A DNA stretch of 24,450 bases from Bacillaceae bacterium UBA7792 (lineage in GTDB: Bacteria > Bacillota > Bacilli > Bacillales > Cytobacillaceae), in the NCBI GenBank assembly GCA_002480735.1, contig DLCS01000175.1, positions 1 through 24,450 of the forward strand. The letters are read 5' to 3'. The notes beneath the pieces were generated by a model. It saw only the letters and a list, made by a program, of their open reading frames with translations. It searched no databases and had not been told where the DNA came from. Positions 14,852 to 22,897 of this stretch are shown piece after piece. Numbering within the stretch: the first letter of the stretch is position 1; the number at the start of each line of letters is the position of its first letter. Made by a program: the position numbers and the translations under genes.

Positions 14852-15511
14852 ATGAAGGTGCTGTTAGAAGAAGAGGTTCTTACGGATAATAATTTGTCGG
14901 CAAAGTTCAATCGAGACCTTTTTCAAACGAGCAAAACACTCGTCATCAACTTAATGAGCTCACCAGGTGCAGGGAAAACAACCTTGTTAGAAAAAACGGT
15001 TGCTGCCCTCGGAGAAGAATTCCGAATCGGTGTCATTGAAGGGGATCTTGCGACAGAAAAGGATGCTGATCGAATTCGAGCCTTAGGGGCGAAGGCCGTT
15101 CAAATTAATACAAATGGTGGCTGTCATCTAGATGCAAGGATGGTGGCAAAGGTACTGCCTGAATTCGACTTTGAGGAGATTGACCTTTTATTTATCGAAA
15201 ATGTTGGAAATTTAGTTTGTCCTTCTGGCTATGATTTGGGGCAGCATCATAAGGTTGCCGTCTTAAGCGTACCTGAGGGAAACGACAAAATTCCTAAATA
15301 CCCAGTCATGTTTCGCAGAACCGAAATGGTCATTCTAAATAAGGTGGACTTGCTCCCTTATTTGGATTTCGATGTTCAAATGGCGATCGAGGATTTAAAA
15401 GGGATTAATCCTGAATCAAAATTGCTCCAGGTTTCAGCCCGTACAGAAGATGGATTGGATGAGTGGTTTGCATGGATAAGGGCAGCGTACAAACAAATAG
15501 AAGCGCAGTAA
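14852..15511 (+). CDS. hypB: Hydrogenase nickel-insertion GTPase HypB
   Basis: A 219-aa GTPase driving nickel delivery. The P-loop SSPGAGKTT is at 36-44, VIEGDLATEKDADR follows, and the G-domain metal site NGGCHLDA lies near residue 90. IENVGNLVCPSGYDLG and NKVDLL (guanine specificity) complete the fold. The short N-terminus has neither the CCxxC high-affinity nickel site of E. coli HypB nor a His-rich storage stretch. This is a minimal HypB that depends on the G-domain site and on HypA. hypF begins inside its last 40 bases. Confidence 0.95.
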   Translation: MKVLLEEEVLTDNNLSAKFNRDLFQTSKTLVINLMSSPGAGKTTLLEKTVAALGEEFRIGVIEGDLATEKDADRIRALGAKAVQINTNGGCHLDARMVAKVLPEFDFEEIDLLFIENVGNLVCPSGYDLGQHHKVAVLSVPEGNDKIPKYPVMFRRTEMVILNKVDLLPYLDFDVQMAIEDLKGINPESKLLQVSARTEDGLDEWFAWIRAAYKQIEAQ

Positions 15512-17772
15512 ATATAATAGTCAAAGGGCGGGTTCAAGGAGTTGGATTCCGCCCCTTCATCTTTCAAATTGCCTCTCAATTCCGAGTGAGAGGAACGGTG
15601 CAGAATAATATGGACGGGGTTAGGATCCATGCTGAAGGGTGTGAGTCGTCCCTAAAAAGTTTTATTGCTGCGATTCAGTTACACTCCCCGAGACTATCTC
15701 GAATTGATGAGGTAACCATAAAGCCAGCAACCTATCGTGGTGACGATGATTTTTCTATCATTCCAAGTGAGCGTACGGGGAAATCCTCGTTGGTAATTCC
15801 AGTAGATTCTGCCGTCTGCCCAGAGTGTTTAAAGGAAATGCGCGATCCAGATAATTTTCGTTATCAATATCCTTTTATTAACTGTACGCAGTGTGGACCA
15901 AGATATACAATTATTGATTCCCTTCCATATGATCGTCCCTATACGACGATGAAGGATTTTCAGATGTGTCCGGCATGTGAGGAGGAATACGAGGATCCGC
16001 TTAATCGAAGGCATCATGCCCAGCCGATTGCCTGTGATGATTGCGGTCCAAGGGTGGTCTTATCCTCCATAGATGGAGGGGAGACCATCGAAAAGGAAGC
16101 AGCCATCAAGAAAGCGATTGACCTATTGCAGACTGGTAAAATTATCGCGATTAAAGGGATTGGTGGGTATCATCTCGCTTGTAATGCTTATGATGAAGAA
16201 GCTGTTACTAAACTGAGAACAAGAAAAAATCGTCCACAGCGTCCTTTAGCGGTGATGGTTGCTTCTACGGCGCTTGCTCAGCAGATTTGCGAAGTTTCGG
16301 GCGAGGAGGAAAAGGTGTTATCTTCACCTGAAGCACCGATTGTTGTGATGCAAAAAAGGGTTGGGAGTGGGCTTGCAGAAAGTCTTGCCCCAGGGATGAC
16401 GACATTGGGAATCATGCTTCCTTACACCCCGCTACATCATCTTTTATTTGCTAATGGGGAACTGAAGGTACTCGTCATGACAAGTGCGAATCCTTCGGGC
16501 TTACCGATGCTTTATAGAGATGAGGATGCTTTTACCTATTTACAGGGGATTGCGGATTATATCTTAACGAATAATCGTCCGATTCTCCACCCATTGGATG
16601 ATTCAGTTGTACAGGTTGTAGAGGGACGGACTACTTTTTTACGCCGTTCAAGGGGCTATGTTCCCGATCCAATGGAAACAAAGGAACAGGTTCATGAAAT
16701 CATCGCCTTAGGTTCCCAACAAAAAAACACGTTTGCTATTGGTAGAAATGAGCAAATTTTTGTAGGACCACATATTGGTGAGATGGAGCATCTTGAGGTG
16801 GTAGAGCATTATGAGCATGAATTGACTAATCTAATGAAGTGGATGGGGATTGGGGGAAAGGTGGTTGCGATTGATCTGCATCCAGCTTATATGACAGCTG
16901 ACCTCGCCCAAAGGATGAAGGGAAAAATCATAAAGGTTCAGCATCATCATGCCCATCTCGTTTCCTGCATGGAGGATAATGGGCTCACAGAACCAGTCTT
17001 CGGAATCATTTTGGATGGAACCGGCTTTGGTGAGGATGGACATATATGGGGATTTGAGTTTCTATATGGAGATGCCCATTCTTATCAGAGACTTGCTCAT
17101 CTGAAATATACTCATCTACCAGGAAATGAACGAGCGATTCAGGAGCCTTGGAGAAATGCCGTGGCGATGCTGATCGATTATTTTGGTGAAGAGGGACGAG
17201 GGTTAGCAAAAAGTCTATTTCCAGATCGAGATTACGAGATTGATATCCTATATCAGATGGTAACAAAAGAGGTAAATAGTCCACTTGCGGGAACCTGTGG
17301 TCGATTGTTTGATGCGGTAAGCGCCATTCTTGGGATATGTGAGGTATCGACCTATGACGGGGAAGCGGCGATCAAACTATCAGAACGGATGACCCCCGAT
17401 CACAGGGAGCAACCCTATTCATATGAATTCGTGATGAATGAAAAGATAGCAGAGATCAATGCAGCACAGATATTGCTGCAGCTTGTTAACGATAAATTAC
17501 AAGGTGTGCCAATAGACAAATTGATTCAAAGATTTCATGAAACGATCGTCACCATTTGCGTGGAAACGGTTCTTTTTTTAAGTGCAACACATCCGTCCTT
17601 TCAAAAGCGAGTTGTGTTATCAGGCGGAAGCTTTCATAATCGATATCTGTCTGTTGAAATTGCCAAAAGATTAGAAGAAAAGAGTTTTCAAGTGTATACA
17701 CATGAGCGGGTTCCTTGCAATGATGGAGGACTATCCCTTGGCCAACTGATTATTGCGGCAAATATGGTATAA
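15472..17772 (+). CDS. hypF: Carbamoyltransferase HypF
   Basis: A 766-aa enzyme that activates carbamoyl phosphate and carbamoylates the C-terminal Cys of HypE, the first step in making cyanide ligands. Domains in order are an acylphosphatase-like domain (about 14-100, GRVQGVGFRPF), two zinc fingers (CPECLKEM...CTQCGPRYT and CPACEEEY...CDDCGPRV, about 105-190), a YrdC-like domain (about 200-385), and a Kae1-like transferase domain with HHHAHLVSC and LDGTGFGEDG. Length is typical. The start lies inside hypB: ATG 15472 (MDKGSVQ) is the first Met that keeps the acylphosphatase domain. A TTG at 15463 is also possible. Confidence 0.94.
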   Translation: MDKGSVQTNRSAVNIIVKGRVQGVGFRPFIFQIASQFRVRGTVQNNMDGVRIHAEGCESSLKSFIAAIQLHSPRLSRIDEVTIKPATYRGDDDFSIIPSERTGKSSLVIPVDSAVCPECLKEMRDPDNFRYQYPFINCTQCGPRYTIIDSLPYDRPYTTMKDFQMCPACEEEYEDPLNRRHHAQPIACDDCGPRVVLSSIDGGETIEKEAAIKKAIDLLQTGKIIAIKGIGGYHLACNAYDEEAVTKLRTRKNRPQRPLAVMVASTALAQQICEVSGEEEKVLSSPEAPIVVMQKRVGSGLAESLAPGMTTLGIMLPYTPLHHLLFANGELKVLVMTSANPSGLPMLYRDEDAFTYLQGIADYILTNNRPILHPLDDSVVQVVEGRTTFLRRSRGYVPDPMETKEQVHEIIALGSQQKNTFAIGRNEQIFVGPHIGEMEHLEVVEHYEHELTNLMKWMGIGGKVVAIDLHPAYMTADLAQRMKGKIIKVQHHHAHLVSCMEDNGLTEPVFGIILDGTGFGEDGHIWGFEFLYGDAHSYQRLAHLKYTHLPGNERAIQEPWRNAVAMLIDYFGEEGRGLAKSLFPDRDYEIDILYQMVTKEVNSPLAGTCGRLFDAVSAILGICEVSTYDGEAAIKLSERMTPDHREQPYSYEFVMNEKIAEINAAQILLQLVNDKLQGVPIDKLIQRFHETIVTICVETVLFLSATHPSFQKRVVLSGGSFHNRYLSVEIAKRLEEKSFQVYTHERVPCNDGGLSLGQLIIAANMV

Positions 17773-17820
17773 GAAGGCTAGTGTCGTAGAGAGCCTAAAA
17801 GAATAAAGGGGGAGATGGAA

Positions 17821-18048
17821 ATGTGTGTTGGCGTGCCAGCAAAGATTATTGAAAAACAGGAATTTTCTGCAGTCGTGGATGTGATGGGTTCGAAGATGAC
17901 TGTAGGCATTATTTTTGTTCCTGAGGTGGAAGTCGGGGAATATGTCATCGTGCATGCAGGGCAAGCGATGTCCACAATAGATGAGGAGAATGCTCTTCTC
18001 AGCTTAGAGGAATGGAGGAAGCTTGTCGATGCTAGAACTTCTGGATGA
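17821..18048 (+). CDS. hypC: Hydrogenase assembly chaperone HypC
   Basis: A 75-aa chaperone that carries the Fe(CN)2CO group with HypD and hands it to the large subunit. It must begin MCVGVP because Cys2, exposed after Met removal, is the ligand. The ATG at 17821 does exactly this and has AGGGGGAG upstream, whereas a start two codons earlier would bury the Cys. The rest fits the small HypC/HupF fold (ADVMGSKMTVGIIFVPEVEVGEYVIVHAG-like; quoted in part: VGEYVIVHAG). Its 3' end overlaps the hypD start by 20 bases. Confidence 0.94.
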   Translation: MCVGVPAKIIEKQEFSAVVDVMGSKMTVGIIFVPEVEVGEYVIVHAGQAMSTIDEENALLSLEEWRKLVDARTSG

Positions 18049-19138
18049 GTTCTCAAATTCCGAGTTGAGCAGAAAGCTGCTTGTAAAAGTAAAGGAAGCG
18101 GCACAAGAATATATCCACATACACGGAAGAAAACCAGTCTTCATGGAGGTTTGTGGTTCACACACAATGGCGCTTGCAGAGACTGGAGTAAAAATGGCCC
18201 TTAAGGATCATGTTCAGCTCATTTCTGGGCCAGGATGTCCCGTCTGTGTAACCGATCAGAAATCAATTGATGCGATGATCAAGCTTGCTGATGGGGACAA
18301 CCGCATCATTTGTACGTTCGGGGACATGGTTCGGGTACCAGGTACCGAAGTGAGCTTGATGGAGGCAAAGACTCAAGGGAAGGATATTCGCATCGTTTAT
18401 TCTCCACCTGATGCAGTGAGAATAGCGGAGGAGAATCCGGATAAGGAAGTAATTTTCTTAGGGATTGGGTTTGAAACGACGATTCCTGTTCTTGCTGTCG
18501 CCTTAAAAGCAGCGATAGATCGAGATGTACATAATTTTTCAATGTGGATGACGACAAAGCTTGTGGAACCGATACTACGAACATTGCTGGAATCCCAAGA
18601 AGTCTCGCTCGATGGCTTCTTACTACCTGGCCATGTTTCTATTATCCTCGGAAAAAATCAATATCAATACTTAGTAGATGAGTATAACATCCCTGGGGTG
18701 ATCAGTGGCTTTGAGCCAGTTGAACTGTTAGGTGGTATCTATAAATTAATTAGGCAGCTGTTAGAGGGCCGGGTAGAAATTGAAAATGATCATTCTTCTG
18801 TCGTGACGGATGAAGGAAATAAGCCAGCTCAGCTTCTCATGGAAACGTATTTTAAGACCGTGGATGAGGCATGGCGAGGGATTGGGATTATTGCCAAGAG
18901 CGGAATGGATATTCGTGAGGAATATGCCAGATTTAATGCAAAAAATCGTTTTAATATTGAAGTGGGTGAGCCTCGGAAGACAAAATGTCGTTGTGGTGAA
19001 ATTATTCGTGGGCTTATTTCGCCAGAGGCATGCCCATTATTCGGAAAAGCCTGTACACCCATTCAGCCAATCGGACCGTGCATGGTGTCAGCTGAAGGGA
19101 CATGTGCTGCACACTATCAATACATGAGGGAGGACTAG
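18029..19138 (+). CDS. hypD: Hydrogenase Fe-cofactor assembly protein HypD
   Basis: A 369-aa Fe-S protein forming the scaffold on which the CN and CO ligands are put onto iron. C42 in EVCGSHT is the iron-binding Cys; GPGCPVC (C70, C73) is the thioredoxin-like pair. FGDMVRVPGT, IGFETT and LPGHVS are family signatures. C-terminal CRCGEI, CPLFGKAC and the final CAAHY-type Cys residues hold the [4Fe4S] cluster. ATG 18029 lies ten bases after GGAGG inside hypC, and a TTG six bases earlier is less likely. It ends four bases before hypE. Confidence 0.94.
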   Translation: MLELLDEFSNSELSRKLLVKVKEAAQEYIHIHGRKPVFMEVCGSHTMALAETGVKMALKDHVQLISGPGCPVCVTDQKSIDAMIKLADGDNRIICTFGDMVRVPGTEVSLMEAKTQGKDIRIVYSPPDAVRIAEENPDKEVIFLGIGFETTIPVLAVALKAAIDRDVHNFSMWMTTKLVEPILRTLLESQEVSLDGFLLPGHVSIILGKNQYQYLVDEYNIPGVISGFEPVELLGGIYKLIRQLLEGRVEIENDHSSVVTDEGNKPAQLLMETYFKTVDEAWRGIGIIAKSGMDIREEYARFNAKNRFNIEVGEPRKTKCRCGEIIRGLISPEACPLFGKACTPIQPIGPCMVSAEGTCAAHYQYMRED

Positions 19139-19142
19139 CAGA

Positions 19143-20150
19143 ATGAAAGATGAGAGAATTAGTTTGGCACATGGAGACGGTGGCGAGCTTGCTCATCGTT
19201 TAATTCAAGATATTTTTGTGGCTGCCTTTGGACATAATGACCAAGCACGCTTTGATGCAGCCATTTTTCCAGCAGCCTCTCAGCAAATGGCCATTACGAC
19301 AGATAGTTTTGTCGTCAATCCGCTGTTTTTTCCTGGAGGAAATATCGGGAAACTGGCTGTAGCTGGAACAGTCAATGATTTGGCTGTAAGCGGTGTAACC
19401 CCTTTATATTTAACGGCAGCTTTTATGATTGAAGAGGGTTTTAAGGTACAGGAACTAAAGGAAATTGTGAATAGCATGGCGGCGGAAGCACAGAAGACGA
19501 ATGTTCGTATTATTGCAGGAGATACAAAGGTTGTTGAACGTGGAAGCATGGACGGGTTGTATATTAATACAACAGGGGTAGGATTTGTCAATGAAAAGAA
19601 CTTACCTCGCCCTGAAGCGATTGCTGAAGGGGATTCCATCATTATTAGTGGAACGGTAGGAGACCACGGTGTAGCGATTGTGAGTGCCCGAGGAGAACTT
19701 GGGATCAAAACAGAAATTGATAGTGATTGTGCTTCATTAAATGATCTCATCCGAAATGTCGTGGAGAATGTGGATGGAGTCAGGATCATGAGGGACCCAA
19801 CCCGAGGAGGAATTGCGACAACACTGGTTGAAATTGCCGAGGATTTCGGAGTGACGATGGAAATTGCTGAAGAGGAGATTCCACTTCGAAATGAGGTAAA
19901 GGGTGTATGTGAGATTCTAGGTTATGATCCCCTATATTTGGCAAATGAGGGCAAGGTCCTCATGATCGTTAACCCCTCAGATGAGAAAAGGGTACTGGAA
20001 CTTCTCAGAGAGCATGAGCTTGGGAAAGATGCGAAGGTGATTGGGCAAGTGACAGGCAAGGAGAAGGGACGTCTTCATTTACGAACGGGATTAGGAAGTA
20101 CTAGGAGATTGAATCGTTTATCAGGAATGATGCTGCCACGAATATGCTAA
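19143..20150 (+). CDS. hypE: Carbamoyl dehydratase HypE
   Basis: A 335-aa ATP-dependent enzyme that dehydrates the carbamoyl group on its own C-terminal Cys to a thiocyanate for transfer to iron. The C-terminus is PRIC with the essential Cys335. LAHGDGGELAHRLI at 8-21 and VAGTVNDLAVSG belong to the PurM/SelD-like ATP-binding fold, as does DPTRGGIATTL near 220. GGGAGGA-type ribosome binding sequence precedes the ATG. It is the last gene of the operon, so the set A-B-F-C-D-E is complete. Confidence 0.95.
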   Translation: MKDERISLAHGDGGELAHRLIQDIFVAAFGHNDQARFDAAIFPAASQQMAITTDSFVVNPLFFPGGNIGKLAVAGTVNDLAVSGVTPLYLTAAFMIEEGFKVQELKEIVNSMAAEAQKTNVRIIAGDTKVVERGSMDGLYINTTGVGFVNEKNLPRPEAIAEGDSIIISGTVGDHGVAIVSARGELGIKTEIDSDCASLNDLIRNVVENVDGVRIMRDPTRGGIATTLVEIAEDFGVTMEIAEEEIPLRNEVKGVCEILGYDPLYLANEGKVLMIVNPSDEKRVLELLREHELGKDAKVIGQVTGKEKGRLHLRTGLGSTRRLNRLSGMMLPRIC

Positions 20151-20349
20151 TAAAAAGCAAGGCTCTTTTCTCAAACATTGTTGTTGTTGAACAAAAAAAA
20201 TTTAGACAAAACGATGTTTGATGCAGTCTATCTGTAGCATCAACAGAGAAAAGTGCGGCTTATATTATGCGTATCGCATGCCCAGCATGAAACGGAATGT
20301 CCGGTATTAGGGACATTCCAGAATAACAATCCGTGCGAAAACAGCCAAA
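20151..20349. other. Structured spacer between convergent hyp and tup operons
   Basis: No gene is seen. It contains several inverted repeats. CTTTTCTC (20165-20172) pairs with GAGAAAAG (20246-20253), enclosing a 7-bp hairpin TTGATGC/GCATCAA (20218-20224 with 20237-20243). A separate perfect 9-bp inverted repeat GGAATGTCC-N8-GGACATTCC spans 20294-20319. None has a T run typical of a plus-strand intrinsic terminator, so how the hydrogenase transcript ends here is not clear. Confidence 0.45.
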
Positions 20350-20350
20350 A

Positions 20351-20373
20351 GCAAAGAAGGATCCCTTCTTTGC
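20351..20373 (-). terminator. Rho-independent terminator after tupC
   Basis: A perfect 10-bp stem GCAAAGAAGG/CCTTCTTTGC with a 3-base loop follows the tupC stop directly. On the minus strand TTTTGG follows the stem. On the plus strand the downstream run (TTATTT) is weaker, but the stem may also hinder hyp transcripts. Confidence 0.75.
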
Positions 20374-21108
20374 TTATTTAATGAATTCATTCCACTCCTC
20401 GATAAATGGAGCCGTCACCTGATTTGGATTATTGACAACCTCAAGCGTTGGACCAATCTGACAGATTTCCCCATTCATGAGAATCGCCAGCCGATCGGTT
20501 AAGTACTTAACCTCAAGCAGGTCATGGCTGACGAAAACGGTCGTTGTCTTTGTGGCTTTGAGGATTTCCTTTAGTTCCTTTAAGAGCTGCACCTTTGTCG
20601 GAAAGTCGAGGGCAGAGAAGGGCTCGTCTAAGAATAAAACCTCAGGATCCAAAATCATGGCTCGCGCTAGATTAACCCTTTGGGCCTCCCCGCCAGATAG
20701 ATGATAGGCATGTTTTTTTGCCAAATGAGCTATTTTAAATTTTTCAAGCCAATACTCAACTTTATCTCTTATTTCCTTTTTAGGCAGCTTTCTTAACTTT
20801 AGACCAAGGGCAACGTTTTGATAGACCGTTGTATTTAGGAGTAAGGACTGCTGCAGGGCAATGGCGAATTTTCGGCGCATGTCAATGGACACATTTTGTG
20901 CAGATAGCTTAGCACCCTTAAAAAATAGGCTGCCCTCGCTAGGAGAATCAAGCATAGAGAGAAGCTTTAGCAAGGTGCTTTTTCCTGCTCCATTTGGTCC
21001 CATAATTCCGATGATTTCCCCTTGTTCAATGGCAAAGGCCGGAATGGAAAGAATGGTTCTTTGCTGCTTGGAATAAGTAATATTTTCTATACTTAGTAGT
21101 GTACTCAT
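20374..21108 (-). CDS. tupC: Tungstate ABC transporter ATPase TupC
   Basis: A 244-aa ATPase powering the TupAB tungstate importer. Walker A GPNGAGKST is near 36-44, with the signature LSGGEAQRVNLARAM, Walker B VLFLDEP, D-loop SALD and switch VSHD. There is no C-terminal TOBE/MOP molybdate-binding domain as in ModC, which fits TupC. The frame is open to 21144. ATG 21108 is chosen because GGGGGAG lies six to seven bases upstream and it makes an ATGA overlap with the tupB stop. Confidence 0.88.
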   Translation of the reverse strand: MSTLLSIENITYSKQQRTILSIPAFAIEQGEIIGIMGPNGAGKSTLLKLLSMLDSPSEGSLFFKGAKLSAQNVSIDMRRKFAIALQQSLLLNTTVYQNVALGLKLRKLPKKEIRDKVEYWLEKFKIAHLAKKHAYHLSGGEAQRVNLARAMILDPEVLFLDEPFSALDFPTKVQLLKELKEILKATKTTTVFVSHDLLEVKYLTDRLAILMNGEICQIGPTLEVVNNPNQVTAPFIEEWNEFIK

Positions 21109-21803
21109 GCTTTTCTCCCCCTCTGCTGTAGAAAGGTCAAACAAAATGTAATCATGAAGGCGATCGTCATAATGATGAAGGACAGGGCAAAAGCGATATC
21201 AAAGTTTCCCTTTGAGACCTCCATGACAATAGAGGTAGTGAGGATTCTTGTGTCTCCTTTAATATTACCTCCAACCATCATGGCAGCCCCAACTTCAGCG
21301 ATCACCCGTCCGAAGCCTGCGATAATAGCTGCAAGAATCGCTACTCTTGTTTCAATCAGCAAAATCCTAAAGAACTGCAGCCTAGTTGCTCCTAAAGCCT
21401 TAATTTGCATCATCATTTTCTCATTAATTTCCTGGAAGGCGCTGCTGGTTAAACCAATGAGAATCGGCAATGACACGAGCACCTGTGCCATAATAATCGC
21501 TGTTGGTGTGTACAAAAGCGAGAGATGGCCAAGCGGTCCTGAGCGCCACAGGAAAATCGTGATCCACAGACCAGCAACAACCGGTGGAAGTCCCATCCCT
21601 ATGTTGATAAAGACTAATAAAAGCTTTCTTCCAGGGAATTTCGTTAACCCGATGATAATACCGAGAGGGATGCCAATGATGGTACTAATTAAGACCGCAG
21701 TCAAGGAAACCCGAAGCGTACGCCACGTAATTTCAAGTATTTCCGGATCGCCAGCGGCAATCATCTCTAATGCTCGTTTGAGTCCGTCAAGTAGTAGATC
21801 CAT
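21105..21803 (-). CDS. tupB: Tungstate ABC transporter permease TupB
   Basis: A 232-aa inner-membrane permease with about five to six helices. The ATPase-docking loop is ALGATRLQFFRILLIETR near 150. The segment GRVIAEVGAAMMVGGNIKG after it is characteristic of TupB/WtpB-type permeases. ATG 21803 (MDLLLDGLKRALEMI) is preferred over the TTG at 21827, which would add eight polar residues. A purine-rich AGAGAG lies about 11 bases upstream. It is coupled to tupC but separated from tupA by nearly 200 bases containing a terminator and a long inverted repeat. Confidence 0.88.
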   Translation of the reverse strand: MDLLLDGLKRALEMIAAGDPEILEITWRTLRVSLTAVLISTIIGIPLGIIIGLTKFPGRKLLLVFINIGMGLPPVVAGLWITIFLWRSGPLGHLSLLYTPTAIIMAQVLVSLPILIGLTSSAFQEINEKMMMQIKALGATRLQFFRILLIETRVAILAAIIAGFGRVIAEVGAAMMVGGNIKGDTRILTTSIVMEVSKGNFDIAFALSFIIMTIAFMITFCLTFLQQRGRKA

Positions 21804-21867
21804 ATCGTTCCAACTCTCTCTTTGCAAAGTTTCAAATAAAAACTATTTAATTACAATGTTAATCCAG

Positions 21868-21932
21868 CCTTATATGTGTGCGTGAACGGGTTTTATTCAT
21901 AGGAATAACGTAGTGAACGTACACATATAAGG
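21868..21932. repeat. Long inverted repeat between tupA and tupB
   Basis: Two 16-base arms (21868-21883 and 21917-21932) match at 15 positions, the first 12 without a mismatch (CCTTATATGTGT/ACACATATAAGG). The 33-base loop holds a second perfect hairpin, TTATTC/GAATAA (21893-21898 with 21903-21908). CGTGAAC/GTGAACG-like words flank both sides of the loop. It may be an operator, an mRNA-stabilising hairpin or a remnant of a small repeat element; the sequence alone does not decide. Confidence 0.7.
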
Positions 21933-21939
21933 CGGTACC

Positions 21940-21977
21940 AAGAAAAATACCTAGTAAAATGAATTACTAGGTATTTT
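21940..21977 (-). terminator. Intercistronic terminator between tupA and tupBC
   Basis: A perfect stem of up to 14 bp (21944-21957 with 21964-21977, core ATACCTAGTAA/TTACTAGGTAT) with a 6-base loop is followed by TTTTTCTT on the minus strand. It lies about 20 bases after the tupA stop and should stop a large share of transcripts, so tupA would be made in excess of tupBC. Confidence 0.82.
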
Positions 21978-21997
21978 GTGTTTGTAATGGCTAAATC

Positions 21998-22885
21998 TTA
22001 CTCTGTGTACTTATAGAATAAAGATTCGCCGTATTTGTCTTTTCCAAACTCTTCAATGACTTTTTGAATTTCGTCACTGACCATAAACTCAACAAAGGCT
22101 TTTGCCCCTTCATTATTGATTTGGTCGTTCTTCTCAGGATTTACTTCCATCACATGATAGATGTTCATAAGGTCTTTATCGCCTTCAACGATAATCTCCA
22201 TATCCGCATAGTTGCTCTTTTGCGCAAGGTAAGTCGCTCTATCTGTTAACACATAGCCTTGCTTCTCATTAGCCACTTGAAGGGTATTCCCCATTCCTTG
22301 TCCTGTTTCAACATAGTTTGTATTTTCAGTTGGTGTGAGGCCAAGCTTTTCCCAAATGCCTAATTCCTTCTTATGAGTACCAGAGTCATCGCCTCTAGAA
22401 ACAAAGATAGCCTTATCATCGAAAATCTTCTTGAAAGCTGCCTGCGTTTCTAAGCCTTTAATACCTGCAGGGTCAGCTTTTGGTCCAACGATGATAAAAT
22501 CATTGTACATCACGCGCTTGTAGTTTTGAACATCACCATTATCAACTAGCTCTTGTTCAGATGCAGGAGCATGTGTTAAAAGAACGTCCGCTTCTCCTTT
22601 TACTCCCATTTCAAGGGCTTGTCCAGTTCCTACAGCAACTGTTTTAATTTTGTAAGGATGCTCTTTCTCAAACATTGGAATCAATTCATCAAGAAGACCG
22701 CTATCTTGAGTACTTGTCGTTGTTGCGAGAATTAAATCGGTTACTTCAACTTTCTCTTTTTCTTGTTGTGCAGCATTGTTATTGTCTTCCTTCTTAGGCT
22801 CAGAACTCCCTGTATTTCCACAAGCCGCTAAAAAGACAAGTAAGAATGCAATCAAGGCTGTGGACATAAAACGTTTTAGCTTCAC
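21998..22885 (-). CDS. tupA: Tungstate-binding lipoprotein TupA
   Basis: A 295-aa extracellular binding lipoprotein that captures tungstate for TupBC. The signal peptide ends with lipobox LAAC (Cys22), followed by an acidic/Asn-rich linker (about 25-46). The mature start LILATTTSTQDSGLL carries the TTTS oxyanion-binding motif diagnostic of TupA. Further TupA features are VGTGQAL, GEADVLLTHAP, SRGDDSGTHKKE and GQGMGNTL. GTG 22885 has GGGGGAAA upstream. It starts 12 bases after the regulator gene, so both lie on one transcript. TupA proteins prefer tungstate over molybdate; specificity here is inferred from the family. Confidence 0.9.
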   Translation of the reverse strand: MKLKRFMSTALIAFLLVFLAACGNTGSSEPKKEDNNNAAQQEKEKVEVTDLILATTTSTQDSGLLDELIPMFEKEHPYKIKTVAVGTGQALEMGVKGEADVLLTHAPASEQELVDNGDVQNYKRVMYNDFIIVGPKADPAGIKGLETQAAFKKIFDDKAIFVSRGDDSGTHKKELGIWEKLGLTPTENTNYVETGQGMGNTLQVANEKQGYVLTDRATYLAQKSNYADMEIIVEGDKDLMNIYHVMEVNPEKNDQINNEGAKAFVEFMVSDEIQKVIEEFGKDKYGESLFYKYTE

Positions 22886-22897
22886 TATTGTTTCCCC

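Noticed and set aside
19280..19789. Minus-strand ORF (169 aa) over hypE
   Set aside because: It is an antisense shadow of hypE with no recognisable domain.
20151..20373. Moco/Tuco-type riboswitch for the tup operon
   Set aside because: The region lies downstream of tupC, not upstream of an open reading frame, and its stems do not resemble the motif as I know it.
21154..21885. Long plus-strand ORF (243 aa) over tupB
   Set aside because: It is the antisense shadow of a clear permease gene, without a family-like sequence or a convincing ribosome binding site.
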